Positions 31,092-42,141 of a stretch of DNA of 64,000 bases are shown piece by piece. The notes below the pieces were generated by a model, which was not told where the DNA came from, ran no database searches, and was given only the letters and a program-made list of their open reading frames with translations. Location: positions 961,501 through 1,025,500 of the forward strand of contig JAHQRK010000013.1 of assembly GCA_019828595.1 (NCBI GenBank), read 5' to 3'. Positions within the stretch are counted from its first letter, which is position 1, and each line of letters opens with the position of its first letter. Both the position numbers and the translations under genes were made by a program. The stretch comes from Aphanomyces cochlioides. Lineage: Eukaryota > Oomycota > Saprolegniomycetes > Saprolegniales > Verrucalvaceae.

Positions 31092-32079
31092 TTTCGTCGG
31101 TTGGACTCTCTGCAGTCTTTCACAATAACGTCCCGAGAACGAAATGGAGCCATGCACCGCCCGCATCCATTGTACCAAGCCAATAGGAGAGAATGTGATG
31201 CACTACGGCACAATGAATCCAGAGGAGTAATACGTGGTCGTGTGTCACAACGAATGACAGCAATTGATGCTGCGGTCTGGTTGTTCAAAGTGTTGAAATT
31301 CGCCTCTGGTTGGCCATGGCGCTGAGGAACGCAGCTCAATGCAGCAATAAGCTTGCTACGAGAAGGGAGATGTGAGCGACGAGGAGGGGCCAAACCGAGC
31401 TAAAGATGGACGGAAATGCCGTCTGCACCCATCGGAACGCCCTCGCATCTTCTACTGAATTCGCCAGGCTGATCCTTGGCACTGAAACGACGAGGGTTTC
31501 AATAATTTCATCATGTGGCGGGTGCCCAGCGCAACTCTGTGAACCCTGCCTGCTTCGTGAGGCACTCGGCTTCGACTATTGTTGAGACATCTGTCGTCAA
31601 ATGCAATCGAGGGCGGGTCACGGCACTGCTAGATCTCTCATGTTGGGACTTTTGGCGCAAGAAAACAGCTCGTCCTGCTCACTATTAGAAGCTGCATGGT
31701 TCGATCGATCGCCCTTCCGAGGTAGTAAACGACACGGACGGCGATGTTCTTCGTATTGTTTACTACATACTCTCGCTGCTTTTGCTGTTTGCCGTTGGGT
31801 TTTCTCTGAGAATCGAGGTAAGTTTCGTGTGCGACGTAGTGACACCTGATTTCATCTAGCATGATGAAACAGGGTGATAGCTGGGTCCACTGCCAGGAAA
31901 AAATTAATTTTCGATGATAAAATTCTATTTTCTATAATTTGTAAATTTCAAACAATTCAATAATTTAGAGCCAGTCTGGCATATTTTATTGTGGTTTTAA
32001 TAAAAAACTGGAGTCGTGCGGAATAAATTTTGACGCAAGCAAATTGATGCAACAATTGACGCATACAAATTTCAAGTGA
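31092..32079. other. Intergenic region
   Basis: Nothing supported. AT content rises sharply after 31900, towards the repeat at 32080. Confidence 0.45.
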
Positions 32080-32265
32080 AATGAAATTGAATGTTTCGAA
32101 CATGTTTTCAATCATTTAAAACGTTTGTAATTACACTATTTAATGGTCACGATCGAGGTCAATATAAGAAAATGTTTGCATAAACTTTAAATAGTGTATG
32201 CATCAATTAATTGAAACATTTTCAAAACATATCAAATTTCCAGTTTTGGACCCAAACGACAATAT
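32080..32265. repeat. Dispersed repeat, copy A
   Basis: This is clearly related to 62160-62325: both contain ATTACACTATTTAA, AAATAGTGTAT, CAATTAATTGAAAC and CCAGTTTTGGACCCAAACGA in the same order. The preceding tract (TGACGCAA...TTCAA) is also similar to 51510-51560. In copy B the repeat leads directly into a pogo/Tigger transposase, so this may be a terminus of that element family. Confidence 0.8.
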
Positions 32266-32452
32266 TTGATTTATAGATTTTTTATTGGCTCAAAATAGTT
32301 TTGGCCATCATATTTTAATTATGTTGAAATTTGTAATAGGTACGTCTGACGACCACAAATAAAAGATGATTTTCTCTTCTTTTTCCATCATTTGTCATTT
32401 TGACAGTGAGAAACAAATTCTTGGGCTTGACTGAGACCAGTTCCATCAAAGG

Positions 32453-33636
32453 ATGAATCGCAAGTTGCTCCTCTTGACACTGCGCATTCGAGCTTGGAAG
32501 CGCCGGCGGGATCTTTTCATGCAGTACCTGGCATACCATTACTATGCTTTTTGCCACAAGACGCCAAGGCGAAACTCTTGTCTCTCTGGTGATGCATGGG
32601 TTCAGGAGAAGCTGAATGGAAACAGAGAAGTCTTTGTGGATATGTTTCGTATGCCACGTTTTGTCTTTCGTAAACTGCTCGACATTTTGGTCAGTCAAGG
32701 CGAATTGGAAGCCTCTCATAGTGTCAAACCTGAAGAGCAACTTTGTACTTTGCTGGCCATCGTGCAACTAGTGCAAATCTTCAAGAACGTTTCCAGCGAG
32801 CAGGGGCACAATCACGTATTATCTTCACCGAGTCTTGCGTGCAATCAAGAGAATGGCATCAAAATACATTAAACTGCCCGATCCGAGTTGCGTCCATGGG
32901 CATATTGCGAAGAATCCAAAGTATTTCCCATTCTTTTCCAAGTGTCGAATGGCTATTGACGGAACTCATGTACCAGTCCACGTTCCAGCGCGAGACCATG
33001 CCGCTTTCCATGGCCTAAAAGGTTTGACAATGAACGTATTGGCCGCTTGCGATTTTGACCTTTTATTCACTTACATTCTTGCTGGGTGTGAAGGTTCTGC
33101 TGCTGACAGCAAAGTTTATGCGGATGCCTTGAACAAGGGCTTATCGATATTCCCAAATTGTTGGGACATCATGGATGGTGGGTATGCCCTGACGAAGAAT
33201 TGCCTTACTCCTTATCGTGGTGTTCGTTACCATTTAAAGGAGTTTGGCAAAGGAAAATTGAAATACGTACCAAGGAAGAGCTTTTTAACTTGCGGCACCT
33301 ACTCTTCGGAATGCCATCGAGCGCATATTTGGCATTGTGAAGAAGCGCTTTCCCGTTGTTGGCTTTGGCGTCGAATACAGTTACTCATTTCAAGTCGATT
33401 TGGTAATTGCTGTCTGTGCACTTCACAATTTTATTCGTTTACATGGAGTTCGGGACGATCAATTCGAATGCGTAGCTACCGAAGCAGCATCGGATGATTG
33501 CGAGGAAAATCAGCAATCGGCAGATTCTGTTGATGATTTTAATGAAGCCAAAGCTTGGCGCAATGATATAGCAACTGCGATGTGGAAACAATACACCGAA
33601 GTCCTACGAAATCGGCGCCAACGCCGTATGAATTAG
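32453..33636 (+). pseudogene. PIF/Harbinger nuclease (HARBI1-like), frameshifted
   Basis: The ATG at 32453 starts RIRAWKRRRDLFMQYLAYHYYAF and FVFRKLLDILVSQGELE. After frameshifts near 32745 and 32805 the core continues with KYIKLPDPSCVHGHI, then CRMAIDGTHVPVHVP (first catalytic D), AGCEGSAADSKVY (second D), DIMDGGYALTKNCLTPYRG. After another shift near 33310 come ERIFGIVKKRFPVV (the E region) and VIAVCALHNFIRLHG. This is the DDE_Tnp_4/HARBI1 pattern of PIF/Harbinger transposons, which insert at TWA sites. Three frameshifts make this copy inactive. Confidence 0.85.
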
Positions 33637-33661
33637 TTGGTGATGATTATCGCAACATGGA

Positions 33662-34951
33662 TTATTCACTTTCGTTCTGCGTAGGTCTGAGCTTACTTAT
33701 TCGGCTAGTTAGCCAATGCTCTCGGAGCTCGCCATCAACGGACAAAAATGTCGTAGCTGCGTCGAAGTCTTCGAGTAAATTCATTGCATGAATCAAATCC
33801 TCACGAGAGAGGTAGTGAGAAAAATCTTCTTGTAGTGCCTTCATTGCTTCTCGCTTGGTTTCAATACGTTCTGCATCTGGATTGCAGTTGCGCGACAACA
33901 TCCGCAACTCCTCGGCATGGAATTCATTTGACCGTATGAACTCTTGAGCGAACGTCGATGCCAGGGTATTGCGAAATCTACGACGTGGGGGTGCTTCATC
34001 AAAATTGTTTCGATGTCGTTTCGCTTTTGGCCGTGCGTTTTCTGAATAACACATTAAGAGCATCCACACCAGGAGTGTCTATGTCTATGTCCAAACTGCA
34101 AACTTCGTATTTCCGGATAAAGATTGTTACTATCCCAACGATTTGTACTACTGTGTCCCAAAATTTAGATTCTCGTGTCCAACCAGAAAAATATAGACAC
34201 GAAAATCTAAATTTTGGGACACAGTAGTAAAAACAAATCGTTCGGATAGTAACAATCTTTATCCGGAAATACGAAGTTTGCAGTTTGGACATAGACATAG
34301 ACACTCCCGGTGTGGATGATCTAAGGGTGTGAATGACACACAATTATTTGTGTACTTATCATACTAGTGTAATAATGTTGTAGGGAAATTTTCCAAGATT
34401 AAGATGTCAAGGAAGGTATTTAAAACATATGCTTTTCTGTGTTTTTGATATGTTTTTGTGTGGCGTTCAGCAAAAGGTGTGTGACAAAATTTGGGTCTCT
34501 TCCTCGTTTGGTTCTTGGTTGCGTGACTGGGAAGTTGAATTGAAGAAACAGCGTATTCTCCTGTTGCAAGCGTACCACGAAATAACTGCTGGCACAGCTC
34601 GTATTGTGGAAATGCACGATTTCGCCACATTTGATATGCTGCAGGCTTTCCAATGAGATAGTCGTCCCAGCTGGAAGATTCACAAACAATTTTGCATGTC
34701 GTTGCTTCCCAACCCATGCCGCTTGAGCGTAGGATAGCAGAAACTGTTCCGTACATACCTTTCAAGATTTCGTGGCGGGACTTGAGTTGAGACATCTTGA
34801 ATGTACTTCGGCTTTTGTCGTTCAAAGTCTCGAGTGTTGCCACCAAAGCCTCTTTTATGTAGCCGCTACGCGCACGCTTTCCATGAATATTGCACTGATT
34901 GATCAGCTCTTCTAGCCATATCACGTCGATGTCGTGCGTCCAAATTCCCAT
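33662..34951 (-). pseudogene. Myb/SANT-like partner of the Harbinger element, interrupted
   Basis: From ATG 34951 the frame reads WTHDIDVIWLEELINQCNIH, ARSGYIKEALVATLETLND, FKMSQLKSRHEILKGMYGTV, LRSSGMGWEATTCKIVCESS and DDYLIGKPAAYQMWRNRAFPQYE. This is the Myb_DNA-bind_3 pattern used by Harbinger-associated DNA-binding proteins. The frame closes at 34364. The rest of the gene (SNEFHAEELRMLSRNCNPDA, FLSVDGELREHWLTS) appears at about 34057-33662, on the far side of a 264-bp MITE. Convergent with the nuclease gene, as is usual for Harbinger elements. Confidence 0.8.
34058..34321. mobile_element. Palindromic Harbinger-type MITE
   Basis: This 264-bp element is nearly perfectly self-complementary. 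Left end GAGCATCCACACC, right end GGTGTGGATGATC. The arms meet around 34170-34200. TAA at 34055-34057 and 34322-34324 is the target duplication, as expected for PIF/Harbinger (TWA). It has no coding capacity and disrupts the Myb/SANT gene. Confidence 0.9.
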
Positions 34952-35017
34952 GATGAATGCAAAAAGGGAAATGAGGGTCGATCGGCAAGTGCTGCTTGCC
35001 ACAGCGTTGAAGTCCAC

Positions 35018-36708
35018 TTCAACACCATTTCTTAGAAATTTGGATAAAATATTGACACATTTCCGTCAAATGCTTTATGGCATAAATGGCCAAAAACTCA
35101 AGAAAATTTTACAATAAGTTAATAGAGATTTGTGGCAGTCAAAGGCATCCATTTTGGGTTTTTGAGAAAAATCACTATATTAGATTTTAAAGTGGTTGTC
35201 AGACTGAGCCTTACATAAAAGTAGAATTGGCAAAAATTAAATTCATATGATGAGATCAAAATAATTTAAATAAGGGCCCGTCTGGCAACCGAAAATATTA
35301 CAATAAATAGGTCCAATATGCCATTTTGAGGCCAAATTCAATATTTAGGTCAAAATATGAACTTGTTTATCTCCAAGAGTTTTGCACCAAATCCAATATT
35401 TTTGGTTGGGATATACTCACTGGAGGCTCTCAAAATGCCATTTTACGAGATGGAGGTTTTACCTCTATTTTGAATATGACATAAATCGTTGATCCCAATT
35501 TAGCTGAAAATGGCATATTGATTTTGAATTTTTGCCACCCTAATTGTTGTATGAAATTTATCAATCTCAAATCAACCATCAAGTGTCCAAGTGGCAAGAT
35601 GCAAGAACACGTCCTTCGCCTCGTCAGAGCAGCATGTACGTCTCCCCTGTTCAACTGCAACGCGCTGTTGTTTAAGCTCCAAGGCACACAAATGCAACAT
35701 ATGTTTCTTATTTAAGTACCGGGGTGGTGCCGCTAACCTCCTGGGGTGGTGCCTTTATCCGTCCCAGTTGCGAACGCGGATTGTGGCTCACTCAAAGAAT
35801 TCAAGTTTTACGATCGTCCATGTCGGTGCGCAATGCGGAAGCTGCCTGGTCTATTTCTTGAAAAATATTTAATTTGAATACAATTAATTTAAACTAAATA
35901 TTGTCGATTTGGTACAAACTTCCACTTCCTGCGCAATCGAATCACGCCAGTCGAATCGAGCCGCCAATCGATCACGCATCTGATTGGATAAAAATATGTT
36001 AGAAATTGATTTGATTGGTCAAGTATAAACAACAATGTCGAGACACCCTTGAACCATCATCGATCATGCTCCTTTGTCCACGTTCGTCCGCTCATGCAGA
36101 CAGACGAGATGATCCAAACTACTCTTAAGGACGCGAGGAGCGTGTGACGCAAGATACGGCTGTTTTGACTGAGCAAAATGCTCACTAACTTCTCAACATG
36201 TACGATTTTACAAATTCTGGATGAAATAGTGGATTAAAAGCGACAAAGCATTGGATTTTGCTCGTCACAACGATGAATAATGCTTAAAATTGATGATAAG
36301 AAACAGTAGAGCTAGAACGGATCCGCTTTAAAGAAGCTTATCGCCATATTTTCCCTCTGGCCCGGTTCAAGGTGTCATTGTGCTGATATTGAGAAATCAC
36401 GCAAAAATAGAAATTTACAGCAAAAGCACAATACATTCTCAATTTTTCAGCAAAAATTCTGACTGCCTTAAAATAAAAAATTGTTTTGTAGAGTTAACTG
36501 CAATAAATTATTTCCTTTGTACAATTATACAATAATTTTATTGAAATTATTTTTTCCTACCTCTGGCTGGGCCATGCTTCCAGGAGCTTTTAGCGAAATT
36601 ACGAGAGGAAACGTTGTCGCCGTGCTCGAGAAATACGAAGCGCAAGCCCCCAGTCTTGCTGACAGGTCTCTCTGTGAGTGCAAGACCTCAAAATGGCCCA
36701 GGAGCTCG
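35018..36708. other. AT-rich non-coding region with transposon scraps
   Basis: No gene is supported. It contains 35071-35113, similar to the sequence at 9977-10020, and GTCTGGCAACC near 35280, related to the GTCTGGATGCC motif. A plus-strand frame at 36481-36735 is open but unrecognised. Confidence 0.5.
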
Positions 36709-37197
36709 GCTCTACCCCAAAATCCCCCCACTTAAATAAAGATCTCCACACTTTATACTTAGAATAAGCAACGTCGAAAAACTTCCTGTGTTCTATTTTA
36801 CTGGGGCATTTTTACTCAAGACTGTCAACTTATGTCAGCAGTAAAGTGGAGCAAATGAAGTAAATGACGATCATTCTGTCTTACAGTTAAATCAGGTATT
36901 CATTTATTAAGGAAGATGACTATTTCCCCCCATTTTGGCTATTTCCCCCCTCTAAAATTCATTTTTGAGACATTTGTTGCCCTGGCTTCCCAAAAATCAA
37001 CCGCCATTTTAGAGCTCTTAACTACTGCAAACACTTCAAATGTGCTAGCGTTATGGGCGTCATCGTGGGAGCTCACGGCCATGCCCCTAAGTGTCGGAAA
37101 TGCTGGGCAAAAAATGTATCAAAATTGGGGGAATACGCCAAAATGGGGGGAAAATAGTCATTTCCTTTATTAAAATGGGTGGACCTTGGGGTAGAGC
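36709..37197. mobile_element. MITE-like element with nested inverted repeat
   Basis: The outer terminal inverted repeats begin GCTCTACCCCAA at the left and are mirrored by TTGGGGTAGAGC at the right end. Inside is a second inverted pair of about 22 bp, 36918-36939 (TATTTCCCCCCATTTTGGC) and its near-perfect complement at 37137-37160. No transposase is encoded. Target duplication not identified with confidence. Confidence 0.75.
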
Positions 37198-38385
37198 TAT
37201 AATTCAATCTGACGGCGATCTCTAATCCTGGATTGCACATGAGGGAAGTTGTCGTGGGTCACCTTGCTTTGGGTTTGAAACGTAAGATTTCCTCGAGAGG
37301 CATAGACGCTAGCCCAAAAGCGCTTTTCAGGTTGTTATCCATTGAACTTCTAGTGGGAAACATTAAAGTTGAGAGCGTTTTGACGTGGAATGCTCTAAAC
37401 TTGGTTACTCGTTGTCTTTGACAGTCCTGATTTCGCAGCATTTGGGATGATAAACTTTTCGATATGATGGATCGAACAAGGCTTGCTTGGTTGAGTCCCT
37501 CGATGGACAAAGCTTGAGTCTACCGGCGTAGACAAAACCCTCGGAACTTCATTGTTCTTGCGGTGCATGCTAGTACTTATTGAGCAGACTCTTCACTTCA
37601 GCTGCCACACTTTTGAGGAAGCGCCTGGAGAGATGGAAACCTGATCGAAGGAAGAAGCCCTTTGCATGCCTGTGAAAATGACATAGTAATGCTTGGTTCA
37701 CCCCCGTACCGAAAACAGCTAACTTATTCACAATGCAGCAGCTCGCGTAGACGTGAGAGAAGCAACCCACGACGCAACTCTTGCGGTATTCGTTCCACCA
37801 TCGTGTACAGTACTGAATCCAAAGGGCAAGGGATGAACTGAAGTCACCAGACTTCCATCGACCAATTGACTGGGTATTGAGTGCTCAGTCGTCAGCCTGG
37901 CGCTCGTGCGAGTGCAACAAATTCAAGCAAATCTTCAAAGTGCATTGACTGCCATTGTGAAACAATACCATCTCGGGTTTTGAGCGTCGTTTCCTGTGTT
38001 TAGATGATATTTGCTGGAAGGTTTACGTCGAGAAGGAGCTGTAGCTATCACTTCAATCGAGTGGACGCGAGGTTTTGGGGCGTTTGAGGAGCCAGCATTC
38101 AGGACGCTCGAGTATGCTGCTGTTTGTCTCGATCAATGGACACGAATCCTCCAGTGCTCATGGAGTACTAGGTACTTTTTTGGAGCTGCTTTGCACACAG
38201 AATGGCAGCTTCAAGACGTTGCAGATCCTTCACTGCCACTACTGGTATCGTCTTCTGAGTGAATTTGTATGTCATTTCGAGGTTTCTCGAAAGAGTTGAA
38301 CCATTTTGAAGTGACTCCACAAGCGCCCTTAAACCTCGCTTCGTTGTCATTCGATCACGTTCTCCATTCCGCATTTGCCAGCTTC
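37198..38385. other. Intergenic region
   Basis: Several short open frames, none with a domain. Nothing supported. Confidence 0.45.
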
Positions 38386-38811
38386 ATGCGGTGTTTCTTC
38401 CAAGGTTGCTCCCGTGAAGCAGTTCCAAACTCGTGGAAGTGCTGGTTTCACATCCACCGCACTCGTTGTCTCGTTGACGGATGCCATCAGCAGGTTTACG
38501 CCAGGCGACTCTGTGCCAAGCATGGCGGCAAAAGAACGTGCGAAGTACCAGGATGTAAAGCAAAGTGCCGCCTCGGCTATCGATGCGAGGCACACCGAGT
38601 CGAAAAAGTCCCCTCGCCCACCACGGAAGGCAAAGCGGTAAAGCCCCAAGTCAAAGTGGAGAAAGCATGCGTACCTCCTGCCAAGCAACCCGATACTACT
38701 GCGACTTCGTGGTCCATCGACATCGAAAGCGTGGACGAAGACATATTGGATATACTGCTGACGCCAGATCTTATGTTGAGCAAGGCACCGCCATGCGTGG
38801 AGCGAACGTGA
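38386..38811 (+). CDS. WRKY19-like Cys/His zinc-finger protein 3, short form
   Basis: Start at ATG 38386 (MRCFFQGCSREAVPNSWKCW), matching the family start. It has only three repeats (CLVDGCHQQVYARRLCAKHGG, CEVPGCKAKCRLGYRCEAH), then diverges into a basic/valine-rich linker and an acidic tail (IDIESVDEDILDILLTPDL). It lacks the HLAGKCFRHGGG repeats of the other copies and their AYYYHGQ tail. About 141 residues. It is the only plus-strand member of the family here. Either a truncated paralog with a new C-terminus or a divergent functional form. Confidence 0.8.
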   Translation: MRCFFQGCSREAVPNSWKCWFHIHRTRCLVDGCHQQVYARRLCAKHGGKRTCEVPGCKAKCRLGYRCEAHRVEKVPSPTTEGKAVKPQVKVEKACVPPAKQPDTTATSWSIDIESVDEDILDILLTPDLMLSKAPPCVERT

Positions 38812-39030
38812 TATGTCGGAGGTGATGAGGAATCGCACCTGGAACGTTCTCAAAGCTGCTGTTGCTTCATTTGCCCTCAGTCTCGTGAAGGGGCCAACGT
38901 TGTAGTTGGCTTTATCAAGGCATGTGGCCTGGACTTTGAAAAATGGGCTCAATATATCATCCTCCTTGCGCCCCTCGTAAAATTTGAATGCCGACTGACT
39001 AGCGGTCATGACGGTAAAATGGAAAAAGTT

Positions 39031-39102
39031 GGGCCCAACCGGTGATCGAAACCGGGACCTCCTGCACCCAAAGCAGGAATCATACCACTAGACCATTAGG
39101 CC
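39031..39102 (-). tRNA. tRNA-Pro (UGG anticodon)
   Basis: On the minus strand the sequence GGCCTAA...TTGGGCC forms a 7-bp acceptor stem with one G-U pair. The D-arm (TGGTCTAGTGGTATGA), anticodon arm CCTGC-TTTGGGT-GCAGG with UGG at 34-36, and T-arm (GTTTCGATCACC) are all canonical. 72 nt without CCA and no intron. It reads CCA (and perhaps other CCN) proline codons. It lies in intergenic DNA near the zinc-finger gene. Confidence 0.95.
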
Positions 39103-39736
39103 ACCCATGAACAATGTGAAGAATATACAAAAAATAAAATATACAATGAAAATATAAGCCAGTTAAAGTTAAATAAAGTTACCATGAAACACGAACGGAT
39201 AGTCGAGTGTTCAAACTTTCCCGTTTCCAAGACAATAAGTTGAAAGAATAGAATGCTGCTTGCACTGTGTCTGTGGCTACAAACGCCAGTATCGCGATTT
39301 GGGAAATTTCCACGACATTTCGTCATTTTCATAGGGTCCTACCTATTTGTTACTACTATGATCTATAGTGTATTACAGTTTATAAGGTTATACAGTAGAA
39401 AGGTGAAGCTAATAATATCATATGTTCAATATACACATATTATATTATGAAAACATGTGTTTATAGAGTATATTTTGAGTCTACGGAGTTGCGCTTGACA
39501 AATTCCCTTGCATACACTCCATCCTACTTGCACTCTGAGCTTAAAGCCAAGGGAAACAACTAGACCCATTTTGGAGGACACTGTGAAGCATAGGATCATT
39601 TTATCGTATTGTGCCAAATCAATTGCGAATAGGTCCAAACCCCTAAACCCCCTGTACAGAACAGTGATGACGACGACATGACACAGAAACGCCATCGATT
39701 ACCTGTGGACTCCTCGCTGCCACTTTGGTTTTGTCC
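39103..39736. other. Intergenic region
   Basis: AT-rich, nothing supported. Confidence 0.5.
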
Positions 39737-40492
39737 ATGCACGACGACATCATACTGAATAGAGAGCCCTCAGCAAGTGAAATCCAAGCTGTCGAGCGGT
39801 CCAAGGTCCATTCTACATGTCGACCTTTGTGCTGACCGCGCATAGGACCTGTCGCTGAAGCTCTCAGCGATTGAAAACGATCGCAACTTTGTCTACCTGC
39901 CGTAAGGAGTCTTCGCTCGTAATGCACTGACGAAGCGACCTTGTAGGAAAGAACAAACATGGTTGAATGCAAAGGTGCAAAGACCTGTCGATCGATCTGA
40001 AGGTACCGAACGACTATTTCTTCTCCATGGTGAATCAAACCGACAAATTCGAAGCCTTTCGATTCTACGGTCACAAGAGCAAGAACAGTACATTGGCGTG
40101 GGTCCAATTCGGTGCTGCTTTATGTGGCGGGAAAGAAGTCGGTAAACCTGCAGCGTGTGGAACCCTGGACAATCACGATGGCTCTAGTGCATAGAGGCTG
40201 CTTGGCCACTGTTTTGACGAATTATTTGGCAATACGGTACTGTCATTTGGTGACGCCTCCTCCACTCATTTCCTCCGCTGAATGACACGATGTAGGGCAC
40301 TTCATCGAGCTGGTTTCACGGCCACGTTGACAGTTCACTACCGACGCCGATTTCTCGCAGACTAAGTTGGCATCTTTATCACCCCCCGATAAAGATGCCA
40401 ACTTAGTCCGTTTGGAAGGTCTCGGTGGTCTTGTCTATGCTGAAGCCACTTCGTTGTATGTCCTGATTGACCCTCCCTCGTCCAAGCTCTAA
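39737..40492 (+). pseudogene. THEM4-like thioesterase copy 9, broken
   Basis: Exon 1 (MHDDIILNREPSASEIQAV) and exon 2 (LKLSAIENDRNFVYLP) with proper GT-AG introns are present. Exon 3 starts KEQTWLNA and then shifts frame to DYFFSMVNQTDKFEAFRFYG. Exon 4 (HRGCLATVF) lacks one T and shifts again; HGG is HRG. Exon 5 (FTATLTVHYRRRFLAD) hits TAA. The rest of exon 5 is replaced by a perfect hairpin (40360-40408). Exon 6 (YAEATSLYVLIDPPSSKL) survives with TAA 40490-40492. The acidic N-terminus places it with the plus-strand group. Confidence 0.8.
40360..40408. repeat. Perfect 21-bp inverted repeat inside a pseudogene
   Basis: Arms 40360-40380 and 40388-40408 are exact reverse complements with a 7-nt ACCCCCC loop. 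The left arm is the normal exon 5 sequence (VGIF); the right arm is its inverted copy. This is the signature of a fold-back replication error. Confidence 0.95.
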
Positions 40493-40699
40493 GCCAAAAA
40501 GTTCCATCAAAATTGCAATCTTCGTCAATGTCACTGGGATGGATCAAGGGGCGGCTATATTGTCCATGCTCACGTAAGGCAAACAAAAGCTAATATCGAA
40601 AGTGTTTCCATCGGTGGCTTGTCATCTTCACGCACCAAAAGGTCGACATCGCAGAGGATCAACATGCTAGAAGTCTTTTACAGTTTACAGAGCACAAGT

Positions 40700-41365
40700 A
40701 AATTCACCTTCCTTCCGAAGGCGAGTTAATGTAAAACAGGGCGGACGAGCCTGAAACCAAGGGACGTCGGTAGTTGACTGTCATTGTAGCAGTGAAGCCC
40801 ACGCGATTCGCCGTCCTGACCCAAGAATGATGACAAGTCGGCCGTAATTCTTCGTACCAAATCATTGTTGTGACAAAGAGCTCGTCAAACACAGTGGCAA
40901 TACATCCGCCGTGTGCTAGTCAATGCAAGCGGTCATTTACGCGCTCCGATATCCTTGTCGCCTTACTGAAGTCTTTCGGGCCACCCAATTGACGGCCAAA
41001 ATGGACCCACGCGACGGCATTCGTCTTGTCTTTATGTCCATAGACCTGCATCGCTTCATACTTGCCAGGCTCGTGAATATGAGGGAGGAAGAAATCGTCG
41101 TCAACATCAGATCGCGGCCTGGCAAAGTTGGGGTTGTTCCATATCATGTCTTTCCTACAAGGAACGACTAAGCATTGCATGGGGATGAGCGAGTAGCGTA
41201 CGTCAATGCAACATAATTCGAATTCGCGGCAATCTCTTCAACCTTGGACGGCACTTGGAGAAAGCTCGCTTGGGTGACTTTACTTGGCGTTGAAAAGAAT
41301 GGCGTTCCCGTCGCCTTGGTGGCAAATCGACGCACAATCCCCTGGACATGTCGGATCGATGCCAT
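40700..41365 (-). pseudogene. THEM4-like thioesterase copy 10, lacking the last exon
   Basis: ATG 41365 gives MASIRHVQGIVRRFATKATG, a good mitochondrial-type leader, and FFSTPSKVTQASFLQVPSK. Exon 3 (HEPGKYEAMQVYGHKDKTNAVAWVHFG), exon 4 (HGGCIATVFDELFVTTMIW) and most of exon 5 (FTATMTVNYRRPLVSGSSALFY) are intact with GT-AG introns. Then the expected EKIEGRK is damaged (SPSEGR, stop TGA), and no exon 6 was found before copy 9, which lies in the opposite direction. Closest to copies 7 and 11. Probably a truncated pseudogene. Confidence 0.75.
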
Positions 41366-42141
41366 CGCAGCTTGAGCTATATTCAAGAAATGGACGCCAT
41401 GGATGGAGGGTACTCCACCAACACATGCTTGCACTTGTGCAATTTCATTGAATGCAAGTACAAATCATCGTCCATGTCGTAATCATTGTCGCCCAGCCAT
41501 TATCGGTTTGACATACTTGCATCTTTTTCGGCTCGTCTTAGGCATGATCGTGAGCAAACACGGTGCCTGGGGGACGCCCTCACATGTTACAAGGATCTAG
41601 GAGAGTCAATCCCAAGGGCAGCGGGGGGGGGGCAACGAGGGGGGAGTAGTCGTCACCAAACTTGTTTGACGTGCACGATGGAAACAAGTCGTTGATCCAC
41701 AACTGGGCGACTGGACTAAAGAGGGAATGAGTTCTGTTAGTTGTTTGTGTTGCTAAAGGTCTTATGAGGTTTTCCGTGGTAATAATATGCCATTATCAAC
41801 TCTCCTCGACTGAGAGCTTACTCCTTCGCTGAAGATCATGGATAGGTTGGCGACTAGGAGCTGCCACCTATACTTGTTTGTTCCTCTGACGTATGCTGGA
41901 CACTGAAACGCCAATCTTGTGCCAGGAAGCTCTCATCTTCATCGATCACTCGTCTCCAGAGGTGAACAGAGATGATGAATCTTTTTCGCCGAGTTGGGAG
42001 AGCGCAGGGCTCAAATGGTTGAAGCACGCTATCTCGTCGTCCGTGGATGAATTCTCACCGGCATGAAGTGTTTTCGATGGAAAGCTTGGGAGAATACTGA
42101 CGAGGAGCAAGAATTTCACATTGACATGGAAAGAAATATTC
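41366..42141. other. Intergenic region with a poly-G run
   Basis: No gene. It contains a run of nine G near 41622 followed by a second G-rich tract. A run of C (about 12) lies on the other side of copy 11, near 43387. Confidence 0.5.

Noticed and set aside
38347..39009. 220-codon frame opposite zinc-finger gene 3
   Set aside because: It mirrors the Cys/His gene on the plus strand and has no domain pattern of its own.
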